From contig MU616892.1 of NCBI GenBank assembly GCA_025201705.1, positions 1-33,676 of the forward strand: a DNA stretch of 33,676 nucleotides, in the 5' to 3' direction. Under the pieces are notes generated by a model. That model did no database searches. It was not told the DNA's origin and worked only from the letters and a program-made list of their open reading frames with translations. The translations under genes were made by a program, and so were the position numbers. Positions 1-9,928 of this stretch are shown piece by piece (position 1 is the stretch's first letter; each line of letters opens with the position of its first letter). Source of the stretch: Dissophora ornata. Lineage: Eukaryota > Mortierellomycota > Mortierellomycetes > Mortierellales > Mortierellaceae.

Positions 1-467
1 CGATGGGTCAAGACCTCAGACACAAAGTTCAGCACACTGGCCGCTTCTCGACATTGCATGTAGAATTCATGAAGAGCTCTATCCGAATAAACATCCATTT
101 CGTAGCCGTTGGTGAGATGCTTAGGTAAAAGATGAGTTCCGACTTGAAATAATCGAGAAATCTCCACATGACCATGACCGAAATGTTGAGAAAATTCAGG
201 ATTTGAAATCGGATGAGTAGCGACCACTTGTTTGAAGATGGTCATGGCTTCAAGGCTGATATTCGGAGAAGCTGATTCCAATTCAATAATGTAATCCTTC
301 CGTTGTGCTGTCTTTCCATGAGTAAACAAGGTGGATCCATATCCAATACCATCAATGATTTCGGTGACGTCGATGGGGACTGGATCTAGAATCCGATCCA
401 ATTTACGGGCGGCGATGGTCTCGGCCAGGCTTTTGTTATCGGAAGGGTTGGGTGATAGTGCAAACAT
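1..467 (-). CDS. Unrecognised protein, N-terminal part (runs off the left edge)
   Basis: An open frame starts at the ATG whose complement is 465-467 and stays open for 155 codons to the first base of the window, so only the N-terminus is visible. It begins MFALSPNPSDNKSLAETIAA and later contains EIIDGIGYGSTLF, FGHGHVEISRLF and YEMDVYSDRALHEFY. It has balanced, soluble-protein composition with no signal peptide or membrane segment in the visible part. Codon use is protein-like (many NNC/NNT wobble bases, no rare-codon runs) and there is no competing frame. I do not recognise the family. The closing stretch, before the protein leaves the window, could lead into an enzyme domain, but nothing seen here proves that. 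The upstream DNA (468-660) is A/T-rich and suits a promoter. Confidence 0.7.
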   Translation of the reverse strand, partial: MFALSPNPSDNKSLAETIAARKLDRILDPVPIDVTEIIDGIGYGSTLFTHGKTAQRKDYIIELESASPNISLEAMTIFKQVVATHPISNPEFSQHFGHGHVEISRLFQVGTHLLPKHLTNGYEMDVYSDRALHEFYMQCREAASVLNFVSEVLTH

Positions 468-857
468 TTTGTCGTTTTATGAAATGAGATGGCGGTCAGT
501 GTCCTGAAAATTAAAAAAAAATCCGAAAATTAGTCAACCTCTTTCTCAAAAAACATTGAATTCCTCACATCGCCTAGAATATGTGGAAAATAGAGCCTTA
601 CAATTGATGTAGTTCGGAAATCCAAAAAATGAGTTGAATGTCGGCACAAAGTGAAAAAAGGAGTGTATGTGTATGTGTGTGGGGGACATCATGGGGTGCA
701 GAAAGAAAGGGCGAAAAAAAAAAAACCACTTATTTTATTCTTTTTTGTTCGCTTTATGCGCCCCTTATTTTCTTCTTCTTCCGTTGATATGCGCAATGAC
801 AGAAAGTGTTTTTTTTTTGAAAGATTTTAGTTGCAGCTCCACGCCGCACTTTACCAA
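468..857. other. Intergenic A/T-rich stretch
   Basis: This lies upstream of the left-edge gene. It holds short A and T runs (near 510-520, 710-725 and 810-820) and a TGTGTATGTGTGTG-like stretch near 664-680. An open frame starting at 667 reads low-complexity sequence here and only becomes protein-like past about 1000, inside the transposase relic. I see no gene of its own. Confidence 0.5.
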
Positions 858-921
858 GAAAACGACAATATGCATGGTATTGTCCAGAATAAACTCTAAT
901 TTGAAGCATATTGTCGTTTTC
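858..921. repeat. Perfect 16-bp inverted repeat with 32-bp spacer
   Basis: The left arm 858-873 reads GAAAACGACAATATGC and the right arm 906-921 is its exact reverse complement. The spacer 874-905 is 32 bp. The match stops at exactly 16 bp on both sides. It lies just upstream of the decayed transposase. It could be a folded-back end of that element or a separate miniature element; the sequence does not decide. Confidence 0.85.
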
Positions 922-999
922 GGAAGTCACCCTCGCACTTTTAATCAACAAATACTGCAGCATTTCGAGGTGGCGCTGAAGGCCGGATCAATCAAGTCC

Positions 1000-1745
1000 G
1001 TGGTAGAAGGCCACCAGGAGCTAGCCCAGACAGACCCCAGCATCGCCATCAATAAGGACGATTCGACGGCGGCTGTGGAAAGCTGGATTGATTGCGAAAA
1101 GGTCCCTCTGCTGCGAAAAATCCATGTCCGGAAGCGACTGCAGTTCGTAGAAAAATATTCACAATGGACGTTTGGCAGATTGGCAGCATGTTGTTTGGTC
1201 AGACGAGAGCAAAATCAACTGTATTTGCTCTGACGGCCTTCGGTGGATATGGGACGACTTTCCAGGCGCGATTACAGAAAGAACAGTGGAGAGCACAGTC
1301 AAGTTCGGCGGCGGCTCAGTTTTGGTGAGATCATGCATGTCTTGGCATAGGCCTGGATACATTTGTATGATCGACAACACCATGAATTCTGAGCTGAATG
1401 TCAAGATTCTTGATGAGGACCTCGCGATGAGCGTGGACGAGTGGAATTTGGCCAAAGGCGAGTTCGTTTTCCAGCATGACAACGACCCAAAACACACCAG
1501 CAAATGCACGAAAAAAATATCGAGAGTCAGTAAATCTCACAGAGGAGGAAGGAACGCTCCTGTTTTGACCCCCCACAGTCTCCCAATCTCAACCCCATCG
1601 AGCACATGTGGAAATAACTGAAAAAACGACTGGAAGCCTAAAAAGAACGACCAAAAGGCTGCACAGAGCTTCGGGAGCAGATTTGTATTGAATGGTTCAT
1701 TTGACTCCCTCGGGAATCGTGGTGCGCGTGATTCACTGAGTTTGG
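1000..1745 (+). pseudogene. Tc1/mariner-type DDE transposase relic
   Basis: Pieces of a Tc1/mariner transposase read in order but in different frames. The first frame gives VPLLRKIHVRKRLQFVEKY and SQWTF up to about 1165. A second frame from 1172 gives DWQHVVWSDESKIN, with the first catalytic Asp codon at 1202-1204, and FQHDNDPKHTSK, with the second Asp codon at 1478-1480. A third frame gives QSPNLNPIEHMW, with the catalytic Glu codon at 1600-1602. The frame then meets a stop straight after. The D-to-E spacing is 122 nt and not a multiple of three, so an indel lies between the motifs. With at least two frameshifts and an in-frame stop, the gene cannot make a transposase. An A-rich tract follows at 1753-1780. 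The limits are approximate and no terminal inverted repeats could be paired around it. Confidence 0.85.
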
Positions 1746-1879
1746 CCTGAGCGAAAAAAAAAAAAAAGAAAAAAAAAGAATGGAGCATGATCGCTTCATT
1801 CCTTTTCCCCCCCACTCCTTCTTAATCAATGACACCATGACACCACCTACGTTCGGGTGCAGATTTCGAAGCCCTTCTT

Positions 1880-2236
1880 TAACTCCAGCTGTAGCCGTCG
1901 TAGTTGCGTCAAAGAATACAGTAGCGACTCCCCTCAACTATACGACGTGAACGAGGTCAAAGCTTTACGTTTCTTCAAAGAAGTCATGTTCGAGCGAAAG
2001 GCCGTGAAGTACTTCTACCCCGGAAGAGCGCTCGCAAGCAGCCCTGTCGTTTTTATCGTTCTAGAAAGGATGTCCCGACTAGTATTCCGTACCTGATCTC
2101 ATGGAAACCCGAGACGACGGAAAACCAAGGGGATGCTAGTACCGATAACGAGGCGGTAAAAGCCGTTAATGGAGTGAATGCGACCGCCCTGGTAGCTGTT
2201 GTAGGTGCGCCATTGAACCTCATAGCTGGTGCGTAA
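1880..2236 (+). pseudogene. Decayed coding fragments, family unknown
   Basis: Two protein-like stretches follow each other in different frames. One reads KEYSSDSPQLYDVNEVKA and then RFFKEVMFERKAVKYFYPG (to about 2030). The next, 2066-2236, reads KDVPTSIPYLISWKPE and ends ALVAVVGAPLNLIAGA before a stop. The composition looks like real protein rather than random translation, but a frame change separates the parts. I cannot name the family. It may be the upstream part of the same decayed repeat element that continues to the right, or an unrelated relic. Confidence 0.35.
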
Positions 2237-2269
2237 CACTTTCTAGCTGGAACACTTTGACTTTCGCTT

Positions 2270-2845
2270 TTGTTTGCTTGTTTACTTCTGTTGGTCTGTC
2301 TGTCTAACACTGCGGTGTGGATCTTTATTACACCGCTAGCAATTGATCAGGCAGAGCAGGACAGAGATCGAAAAAGGGAGCTGGTGAAGAAGATCTCTAC
2401 GCCATGCGGATTAGAGGTGATGGAGCAGGCGCGCAAAGCCTTGGTTCGCCTTCAAGGCTTTCAGAGCAAACGCTTCAACGCCACTGCCAACACGGCCCCG
2501 TCGATACGAGGCAGTCGGATGCTGGATAGTGCGTTCGATCAGTACCGACAGGACCTAGTTTATGACGAGATCAACTCCATAAGTATGGTGTCCATGGAGC
2601 AATCCTGTTGTCGAAGGACTCGCCAAGTCCTGGTTCCTGAGGAGCATATTGTGGCGTGCTGCAATGGCAAAGTGTTCTCTCAGACTCAACACCAGGGTCG
2701 TCATTTGGTCGACGTGACACTAAGTATCCAGGAGCATCCGAAGGAGCTCCTCTGTCGAGTACGCAAGACGAGACACGGTGTTGTCTTCCTCTGTCGTCTG
2801 CAGTCATTTGAAGGCAGTTTTAGGATTTTAAATGAAGTTTTATGA
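2270..2845 (+). pseudogene. Open frame of 191 codons, unrecognised, probably a relic
   Basis: The frame becomes protein-like from about 2330 (DQAEQDRDRKRELVKKI, then FQSKRFNATANTAPSIRGSR, then FDQYRQDLVYDEINSIS). The start at 2270 only adds a hydrophobic lead-in that may be non-coding. The last 15 or so codons run into the first copy of the tandem repeat that starts at 2796, so the stop at 2843-2845 is probably not the original end of the protein. No motif is recognised. It lies between a transposase relic and a second element relic, which makes a repeat-derived origin more likely than a working host gene. Confidence 0.35.
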
Positions 2846-3097
2846 TTTCGGAAATATCTACACACAACAGCACGCTACGTCTGCAATCATTTGAAGGCAG
2901 TTTAGGATTTTGAAAGTAACTGCACGCAATGGCATGCTGCAGCATGCTACGTCTGCAGTCATTTGACTGCGGTTTTAGGATTTTGGAAATATCTGCACGC
3001 AACAGCACGCAACGGCACGCTACGTCTGCAGTCATTTGAAGGCAGTTTTAGGATTTTGAAAATGGCTGCACGCAACAATACACAACGGCACGCTAAC
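2796..3097. repeat. Four-copy degenerate tandem repeat (~73-bp unit)
   Basis: The core GTCTGCAGTCATTTGAAGGC (one mismatch in copy 2, several in copy 3) starts at 2796, 2879, 2951 and 3024, giving spacings of 83, 72 and 73 bp. Each core is followed by GTTTTAGGATTTTGAAAAT-like sequence and a CTGCACGCAACAGCACGC-like tail. The copies differ by substitutions and small indels, and copy 1 has an insertion of about 10 bp. The array ends where the next coding-like region begins. Confidence 0.85.
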
Positions 3098-3151
3098 GAG
3101 GACTACAGCAATTGATTGTCGTGACACGAACATATTTCATTCGATGCTCCA

Positions 3152-5108
3152 TTGTTGATCGTCCTCCGAGTCAGATACCGATCACGTCTCATCCAGCACG
3201 AGAAGTCCGACATATTCAAGCAGTACGACTGGAAGGCTCCAAAACAGAATACCGAGTCAACCAACGACCCCAGCAGTACCAAGGCGGACCCCAGCACAAG
3301 TCCCAACGTAGTTGCGACCAATCCGCCACCGAAAAAGAAAAGAAAGTCTACGCCCAAAAAGGATCAACTTACAGCGAATGAAATGATCAAGATTCAACTG
3401 ATCAGATCGATGCACAAAATTCGGCACGCCGTGACCACCTGTCTCTCTGATATCCCTAACCTGGCTTCGAAATCGAAACGTGTGTGCCAACAGGCCCTTG
3501 GTCAGTACCTCGAAAGCCTGTCAGTCGATCACCTTGACGAGAACGACAGAGTCATTCTCAGCTACTTGACTCATCACTTCTCGGTCCAGGAAATCGCTGC
3601 GGCTAAAAAAGGCACCACCCCGAACCCAGAAGATGAGTCATCTGACGACGACGACGACGACTCCGAGGCCAGCAACGAAAACAAGAACTCTCCAACTGGA
3701 TTCTTCATGTCGCCTCTGGTTGTGATCTACAAGGCCAGACCCCCCTCAAGAAAGAAAGAAAGACGGTGAAGCTGCAGCTGAGTGCCTGTTCTTCCGCAAA
3801 GTCAAAACCTATTTGCCACCGAAGACTGGCAGTGGTAGGTTTGCCTCTTGCAATTATGGCAGCAATGCAGTAATGTGACCTGTTGTAGAACCGACTCTCA
3901 AATACCTTCCCATTATTGTCTCCATTTCTTATTTACACGCACTACCTGCAGAATCTTACAACAACTCCTCAGTCTTTCTGCAGTCCACAGCGAAGCAACT
4001 CGTAAAAGAGTACCCTTTGATCTTTCCAAAAAGGTAATAACACTTCAAATGGTTTAAGACCCTAGTTACAAGAAGCGTGCCTGACATTATTTCTTTTTTC
4101 TTCTCTTCTTTTCTTGTGTAGATTTAGCAGCAGAAGAAGAAAGAACTCTTGCCCCAGAGCGCCCCAGATCGTGTTGATCCAGACAAGACCCCAGCGGAGA
4201 ACTTTTGACCAACATCGGAGGATTTACAAAAGAGGAGAGGGGGAAAAAGAAACACTAGTCACGATCCGCGCACCGTGTGTCGATTGGCGATATAACTGCT
4301 CACATCTCCAACATTCAGCACAAAGATTTCAATCCCAAGGTTTCGTATTCGGGAAAGGGCTATGCTCTCCAAGGATCGATCAAGACGGACAGATTTCGGA
4401 TCCAGCTCCTCGCCTTTAAACTGAACGAACTCAAGTGTGTCAAGTACCGACAATTGGATGAGGACAAGCTACCAGACCTGCTAACGCCGACGCTTAGAGG
4501 CACCGACCACTACCTCACCATATCCGAAACGTGGTCAAGTCAAAGGAGGACGTCAAGAGGATCTGGAAATGCGATCCGGAGGTTATCAAGTTCTCGGGAT
4601 TGACTTGGGACGAGCGTTTGTTGTCGGCGCCAGTGCCCTCTTACCCTCGTCCGCACCGACCGCTCCAACCGATGGAGAGGAAAAAGGAGCCATCACTAAG
4701 ATCGGTATACCCTTGTCAACACAGTTCCACAACTTTGCAGTCAGTCTAACAGCCAACGTTCAAGCACAGAAGATGGTTCGAGCAAAGAAGGGAACGTGCG
4801 GCCGAAGGCGAGACGTCAATCGCTCATATTGGTTCGTCGATCACCAAATTTGTTAAGGAGTCAAAGAACAAAGGGTCTGATCTCGGTACCTTTTACAACA
4901 GCGGTGTACTCAAGAAACACGAGTGGGATGCCCGCAGAGCAAGAGACCAGGAATTCTAGAGATGGTGGTAGGTACCCCAGGCGCGAAACGGGACGGCAAG
5001 AACAAGGTCATTATCGGCATAGGACTGGGAGAGTTCTCTTCGAACTCACGCTTGTCCTCCCTTCACACAGCGTTTTCCACGTACTTTATTCAACTGGTAA
5101 GTAATTAA
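3152..5108 (+). pseudogene. Relic of a RuvC-motif (Fanzor/TnpB-like) transposon protein
   Basis: An ordered series of protein-like blocks spans this region in changing frames. 3200-3769 is a basic, charged N-terminal part (PPPKKKRKSTPKK, a nuclear-localisation-type cluster; IKIQLIRSMHKIRHAV; an acidic DDDDDD run). 3760-3834 reads ECLFFRKVKTYLPPKTGS. Plausible introns at 3835-3951 and 4034-4121 flank a block reading NNSSVFLQSTAKQLVKEY. 4277-4530 reads GSIKTDRFRIQLLAFKL. About 4591-4770 reads GIDLGRAFVVGASALLP, a RuvC-I-like motif with its Asp codon at 4602-4604. 4962-5096 reads NKVIIGIGLGEF and LSSLHTAF, and a GTAAGT follows at 5097. Frames change near 3765, 4520, 4590 and 4770, with a stop at 4959-4961. 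No zinc-ribbon or RuvC-III block is found downstream. The Fanzor-like assignment rests on motif order and on my recollection of mucoralean repeat proteins; it is not proven. Confidence 0.5.
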
Positions 5109-5719
5109 GTCATTTTTTTACTGACAATGCAAGGATCCTAATTTTTTTTACTCTGCTATTGTATTCCTTGACGCATTGATCCGGCGATATACGAGCGTAA
5201 ACTACTCGTACGCCCTTGTCGCCGTCAATACCCGAATATAATGGTGCGACATATGAGGAGAGACGGATAGCAGATCCTGCAAAATCACGGCGTGTCGGAC
5301 CTCGGAAAGCAGCAAGGAAGCCTTTCCGAGAATGTAAAAATACACCTGTACTTTAAATTGCGCAGTCCATTCAGTGCAAGATGGTATGAAAACCTCGGGA
5401 ATGTATCCTTCTCTCCTCTCCTCTCCTCTCTCTTTTCACTTTGTCAGGGATGGCTTCCCTTCTGGCAGTCTCTTACGCTTTTACGCGACTTCATTTGTGC
5501 TATCTCTACACCGCTGTCAATTCCAGACATCCCACGCCGGATGCTTGATTTCTGGATATACAGTACCAGATGTTGATAATCACATTTGAACACATTTTTA
5601 TGTAGTTTTCTTAATTTTTCTTTAATATCGGCTTCATAAACCCTAGGGATGGAGATGATATTATTCGTGAATCTACACACCGGGTTGTCGCAGGCATCTT
5701 ATCCCACCATCTCTTAATT
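5109..5719. other. Intergenic stretch between element relic and OPT1
   Basis: I see no intact gene. The part to about 5300 may hold further decayed codons of the relic on its left (a YALVAVN reading near 5205-5225), but the zinc-binding cysteines expected next are missing. A CTCTCCTCTCCTCTCCTCTC run lies near 5411-5430. The right part is the 3' flank of OPT1; TTTAAT at 5621-5626 reads ATTAAA on the coding strand about 95 nt past the OPT1 stop, a possible polyadenylation signal. Confidence 0.5.
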
Positions 5720-8039
5720 CTATTTGCCATAGTAGTTGGTGCCGCCCAGGGCACAGTGGTCAAGGTTGCCATCTTCAGGGTTACCCCACCAGAATGGGAA
5801 GGCACCGTCCCAGGACTGGATGGCGAAGAAAATCACCAATGCCGACACGGCAACTCCGGAATCCAAGGCGGCACTCGTCAAATAGTTGTATCTCGACCAC
5901 CAGTTGTATCTGTAACGTCTCAGCCAGAAGGCGAAGATGAAGCCGAGGGCCAAGCCGTTGCTGTACATGTAGGGAAGAGCTGGAGGCATGTTGCCGGTGG
6001 CTGCCAGCAACACGGGCCAGTGGACATACTTCAACCACATGACGTTAGGGAACTTCTTGGACAGGGCCCAGAATATCAATGGAAGAAGAGCTCCGGCGAG
6101 GAAACCCCACTGAATTGGACCATAGAGAGCGCCGTCCTTGCTACCAAAGACACGAGCAGGACCAATAGCACCCCAGATGATGGAGGCAGAGTAGAAGGTT
6201 TTGGTGATACGGCAGGTGAAGGGGTAACCTTCCTGTGTGCAGACATGTGGGCGGGTGTTGACGAGCCATGTCGCAGTACCCAGGTTGATGATGCAGGATA
6301 TGATAGCAGAGACAAGCTGGGCCATGAACATGACCTGAGGGGGGATCTTCATGTAATGTCCGAGCTTCAAATCAGAGACGAAGTTCAAGGCCTGGACGTT
6401 GACAATGTAACCGTAGGTCTTGAAGGTGACGTTGGCGATGGCGTGACCGGGGAGAATGTAACCGATAACGTACTCGGTGACGACGTTAAGACCGGGCTGC
6501 TGATTGGTAACGGCCTGGACAATACCGACGGGCAAGACGAAGAAGACGGCGATGACCATGGCCAAGATAAGAGCCCACCAAGGCATGTAGTCCCAAACGA
6601 CACAGGTGACCATCGACAGAGCGAAGGTGATAACAAACAGGAGACCGTACCACCAGTCAGGAACCTCGGGGTAGATACGCATCAAACGAGAGTGGATATC
6701 TTCATTCTCGGCACGGGCAGACTTCCAGCGCTCAACAATCTCGCGACCGTTGTACAGCATGACATGGATGACAGTGGCAGTGAGACCAGCGAAACCAATA
6801 CCATAGGTCAAAGCGAAGAAAGAGTCCATGCGGAGAGGACCATAGGCAAGGTAGGCAGCCTCGTCAAGGAGACCCTGGGCGTTCAAGACCTGGGACTTGT
6901 CATAGGCGGAGCCGTTCTGCTGGAACAAAACGGCAGTGACAATGGGATAGTTCTTGGAGTTCCAAAGATCGGAGTAGTAGGCCCAAGGGACCATGATCCA
7001 GGCGACGAGGACAAAACCAATAATGATGTTGACCTGGGCGAACCAGGGGGTGACAAGGGGACCGACATAGGCAGAGGCAGCAGCCCAGTCGAGGGCGATG
7101 ACACCGACACCAAGGCCGTTAGAACCAGTGACCTGGGACAGAACGATGTTGTTGGGGTTGATCCAGCAGATCCAGGCAATTGTTCCGATGGTTGGGAACA
7201 TAAAGCCAGGGAGCCAGTAGTAGATGAACATTCCTCCAGTAACCAAGAGGAAATATCTCATTCTAGACATGCGACCATTGTCACTCTCATTCATGCTGGC
7301 ATGGAGCGACCGGAATAATGAGGCGGACACCAAAGTCTGAGGCCAGATCATGTGGGCAGGGCGGACCAAGAAACGACGGATGGCACCGGCGAGGGCGAAA
7401 CCTGTGATCTGGGTGGTCAAGACCAGGAACAGACCGGCCACAAATGGCTTCTTGTCGCCGTAAAAGACGTTTTGAAGGATGACGATATCGACAGCATAGG
7501 CGGTACTGGAATTGCAAGCCGCCATAGTGCCAATAAGGACATGTTCTTTGATGGAGAAAGGTCCAGGGTTGAGAGAAAATCTCCAGCCGAAGAGGTTCCA
7601 CTGGCGGGTCGGGAGGACTCGGGCCATGAAGTGTCCAATGGGCAGGGAGATTAAAGCGACAACAGAGTAGCCGATGCTGACAGTTGTTTGACGGAGGTAG
7701 AAGAACTCATTGACGAACGAGATTATGGCCGTGAAGACGAGACCGATGGACCACATTCGGAATGTATTATATGGAAGCGATGGATCATCCGTATCTGTTC
7801 AGCAAAGTGGATGGAAACGCCGTTCAATATCGCGTCGGAGTCGCAGTTCAAGGAAGCCACGGATTCATGTACTTTGGATGAAAGTTATTAAGGTCAGGGC
7901 TTTTGCACCTACTTGAGACAGTGACACGGACTTCTTCAATAGGAGAGTCATCTTCTTCGTTAAGATGGACCTGATGCTCCGCGTCGTCTCCAACGTGCTT
8001 CTCGTTATCGACGATAATCTTGTCGTCTTCCTTCACCAT
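5720..8039 (-). CDS. OPT1: oligopeptide transporter, OPT family (733 aa, 2 exons)
   Basis: This is a small-oligopeptide/glutathione transporter of the fungal Isp4/Opt1 branch, a proton-coupled importer in the plasma membrane. Exon 1 is 7913-8039, the intron 7795-7912 (GTAGGT donor, CAG acceptor) and exon 2 5720-7794; the joined frame is open for 733 codons. Residues 1-43 form an acidic cytoplasmic tail ending in DDSPIEEVRVTVS. Many hydrophobic segments run from about residue 56 to 705. Family motifs are NPGPFSIKEH from residue 118, NQQPGLNVVTEY from 473 and CTQEGYPFTC at 561-570. At 525-529 it reads KIPPQ where the family usually has KIPPR. It ends DHCALGGTNYYGK. The start at 8039 was chosen because the tail aligns with the four paralogues and no further in-frame Met lies closer upstream. 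Specific substrate cannot be read from sequence. Confidence 0.96.
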
Positions 8040-8200
8040 GGTGGATGGTATGTATACTGTGGAGAGTCAAAAAGGTGTAGAGGAAAGAGATGGGAGAAGG
8101 AGGAGTAGCTGTCCAGGTAGGAGAGAGAAATAGAGGGTAGAGGGCTATGGTGAAGACTGCACAAGGAAAGAAGCTAAAAAATACGGGCATGGCTACATAT

Positions 8201-8207
8201 TTATATA
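8201..8207 (-). promoter_or_regulatory. TATA-like box of OPT1
   Basis: TATATAA on the coding strand, 162 bp upstream of the OPT1 start codon. The leader between them is pyrimidine-rich on the coding strand. Confidence 0.5.
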
Positions 8208-9332
8208 TTCATGGATTTGATGCGCCATTACAACTGGGAAAACCTTTCCACTTGCCACTAGAAAATAGTTCCCAGGACGGAAAGGAGTGCATGTGAGATC
8301 AAGTACAGGGTCATCAACAAGCGAGTAGTATACACACTTTCACACTTGCCTTTCATGTAAAATCTTGTTCAAATGGACAAAGATGCACCCAAACCCCTCA
8401 CTAGAAGCCAAATAAACAAACAATGACAGTTTTCTCGTATACATACGGCTTGTGAGAGTGAATGCTTTCATTTATGAATCAAACAGTCCTCAGGGAACCA
8501 TGAGCCGGTTATCTTTCATCGGTCCAGCACACCGAAGAGAAGCACCTCTTGACGAATGGGATTCCTTTCCATGAACTACTTCGGCAGGTTCATGTCAGCA
8601 GAGAGTAAGAGGGACACAAGTCTTGTGCCGTCCTCAACGCCAATGCATAGTGCAATTATAAAAGTCGAAAATACAAGCGATCCCTAGACAACAACAGGTT
8701 TATTCGCGCATTCATTGAGCACAAAGGTTAAAAAAATATCTCTCAGTCGTTTTGGACTGTCCTTGAAACGCAACGGCGAGCATTCGGTCTTCACTATTGT
8801 TTACGTGTTGTTGTTGTTGTTGTTTTTTTCAAGTCTGTGTGTTGCGCTATTTTCTTTTCTAGTTGAGAGAGCAACGATTATTCCCTCATTTTTCTCGTCA
8901 ACTGAATTCCCTCGACAATCCCGGGCAGAAGAAACCTTGTGCCCTGAGTCCGCATTTAAGTAGACATGTGGAATGGGGTTGACCCCAAATGAAATAGTAG
9001 AGACATGCACCTCTCAACTCTCTAGCTTGAAGTCGACAGGTTGATGGCTTCATGGAGGTGTTTCCGGACGACATTGGCATCGGAAGTGCACCCCGAGGGA
9101 TGTGCCAAGAAAAACGCGGTCCCTCTCCAGCCAATCAAAGCACGCGATTCTAATTTTATGAGGGATTAACCTAAGAATGGGCAAATAGGCAACACTAACA
9201 TAAAGTAGTAGTCCTGGCTTTCAGGCGTCTCCTCCAATCGGCATTCATCCAACGGAAGGTATCCCTACTGTGCCGCGATTTTTATAGCGCTGGCGCTGGC
9301 GTCCTCAGCTTTAACAATAAACACTGTACGCT

Positions 9333-9359
9333 GTATCCAAGATGGATACGGTATAAAAG
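9333..9359 (+). promoter_or_regulatory. TATAAAAG box next to a small inverted repeat
   Basis: TATAAAAG at 9352-9359 is a strong TATA match on the plus strand. Directly upstream, GTATCC (9333-9338) and GGATAC (9344-9349) form a 6-bp inverted repeat with a 5-bp spacer. No convincing plus-strand gene follows; the next 250 bp enter the minisatellite. It may serve an unannotated transcript or be chance. Confidence 0.3.
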
Positions 9360-9460
9360 CGACCTCAAAGTACACAAAGAAAGTGGACGTTTTTGAAAAC
9401 ATCCTTTTTCAGCCGACAAGCGCACCTCTTACTTTCAGTGTCCAACACTCCATCCATAAT

Positions 9461-9603
9461 CACACACACCTCCCTCTCTCTCACACACACACCTCCCTCT
9501 CTCACACACACACACCTCCCTCTCACACACACACCTCCCTCTCTCACACACACACCTCCCTCTCTCACACACACACACACCTCCCTCTCTCACACACACC
9601 TCC
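9461..9603. repeat. CACACA/CTCCCTCT minisatellite
   Basis: About six irregular units of roughly 19-26 bp, each a CA run followed by CCTCCCTCTCT, with unit length varying through the number of CA pairs. It is strand-asymmetric: pyrimidine-rich on the plus strand. Confidence 0.9.
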
Positions 9604-9857
9604 GGCTCCATTTTCCACCACACCACAGCGCATACTTTCGTATGTTGTTCTACCACAATGAACATGCCACAACAATATTTTCCCGCAGCAACTGTGTGAC
9701 AATCACATCTAATGCTCTCGTGCGCTTGCCTTGTCAGCATAAAACACTCCACTCCGCATTCTTCGTTGTTTTAATAACACATACCGTCAAGAGCCCGCCC
9801 ATCCCCCACTAGCACCATAAGAATTCAAAAAGGCGGAAAATATTATCGAAAATGACG

Positions 9858-9863
9858 TTTATT
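9858..9863 (-). terminator. AATAAA polyadenylation-like signal of OPT2
   Basis: AATAAA on the coding strand 66 nt past the OPT2 stop codon. Position and sequence suit a 3'-end signal. Confidence 0.5.
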
Positions 9864-9928
9864 ATCATATTATGTCAACTAAAAGACTAACATTAGCGTG
9901 AAAGCTAACGGAATGGGAGAACACTTCT

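Larger units (their letters stand above)
8040..9928. other. Intergenic region OPT1-OPT2
   Basis: This 1.9-kb stretch has no recognisable gene. It contains the OPT1 promoter and leader on the left, a short TTG run near 8805-8822, a canonical plus-strand TATAAAAG at 9352-9359, a CACACA/CTCCCTCT minisatellite at 9461-9603 and the 3' flank of OPT2 on the right. Open frames across the minisatellite are low-complexity translations. Confidence 0.6.

Noticed and set aside
2796..3097. CRISPR-like array
   Set aside because: The whole ~73-bp unit repeats, so there are no unique spacers; copies are degenerate and the host is eukaryotic.
5756..7318. Plus-strand open frame of 520 codons opposite OPT1, and similar ones at 10565-12043 (492), 14822-16003 (393), 19101-20633 (510) and 26500-27615 (371)
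   Set aside because: They are antisense shadows in the same relative frame of five homologous genes. Their compositions (runs of D, G, V, T) mirror the codon bias of the OPT coding strand, and they carry no family motif.
9365..9812. Open frames of 71-139 codons across the minisatellite
   Set aside because: They are translations of CACACA/CTCCCTCT units (SLTHTPP-type or CVCERG-type repeats) with no protein-like flanks.
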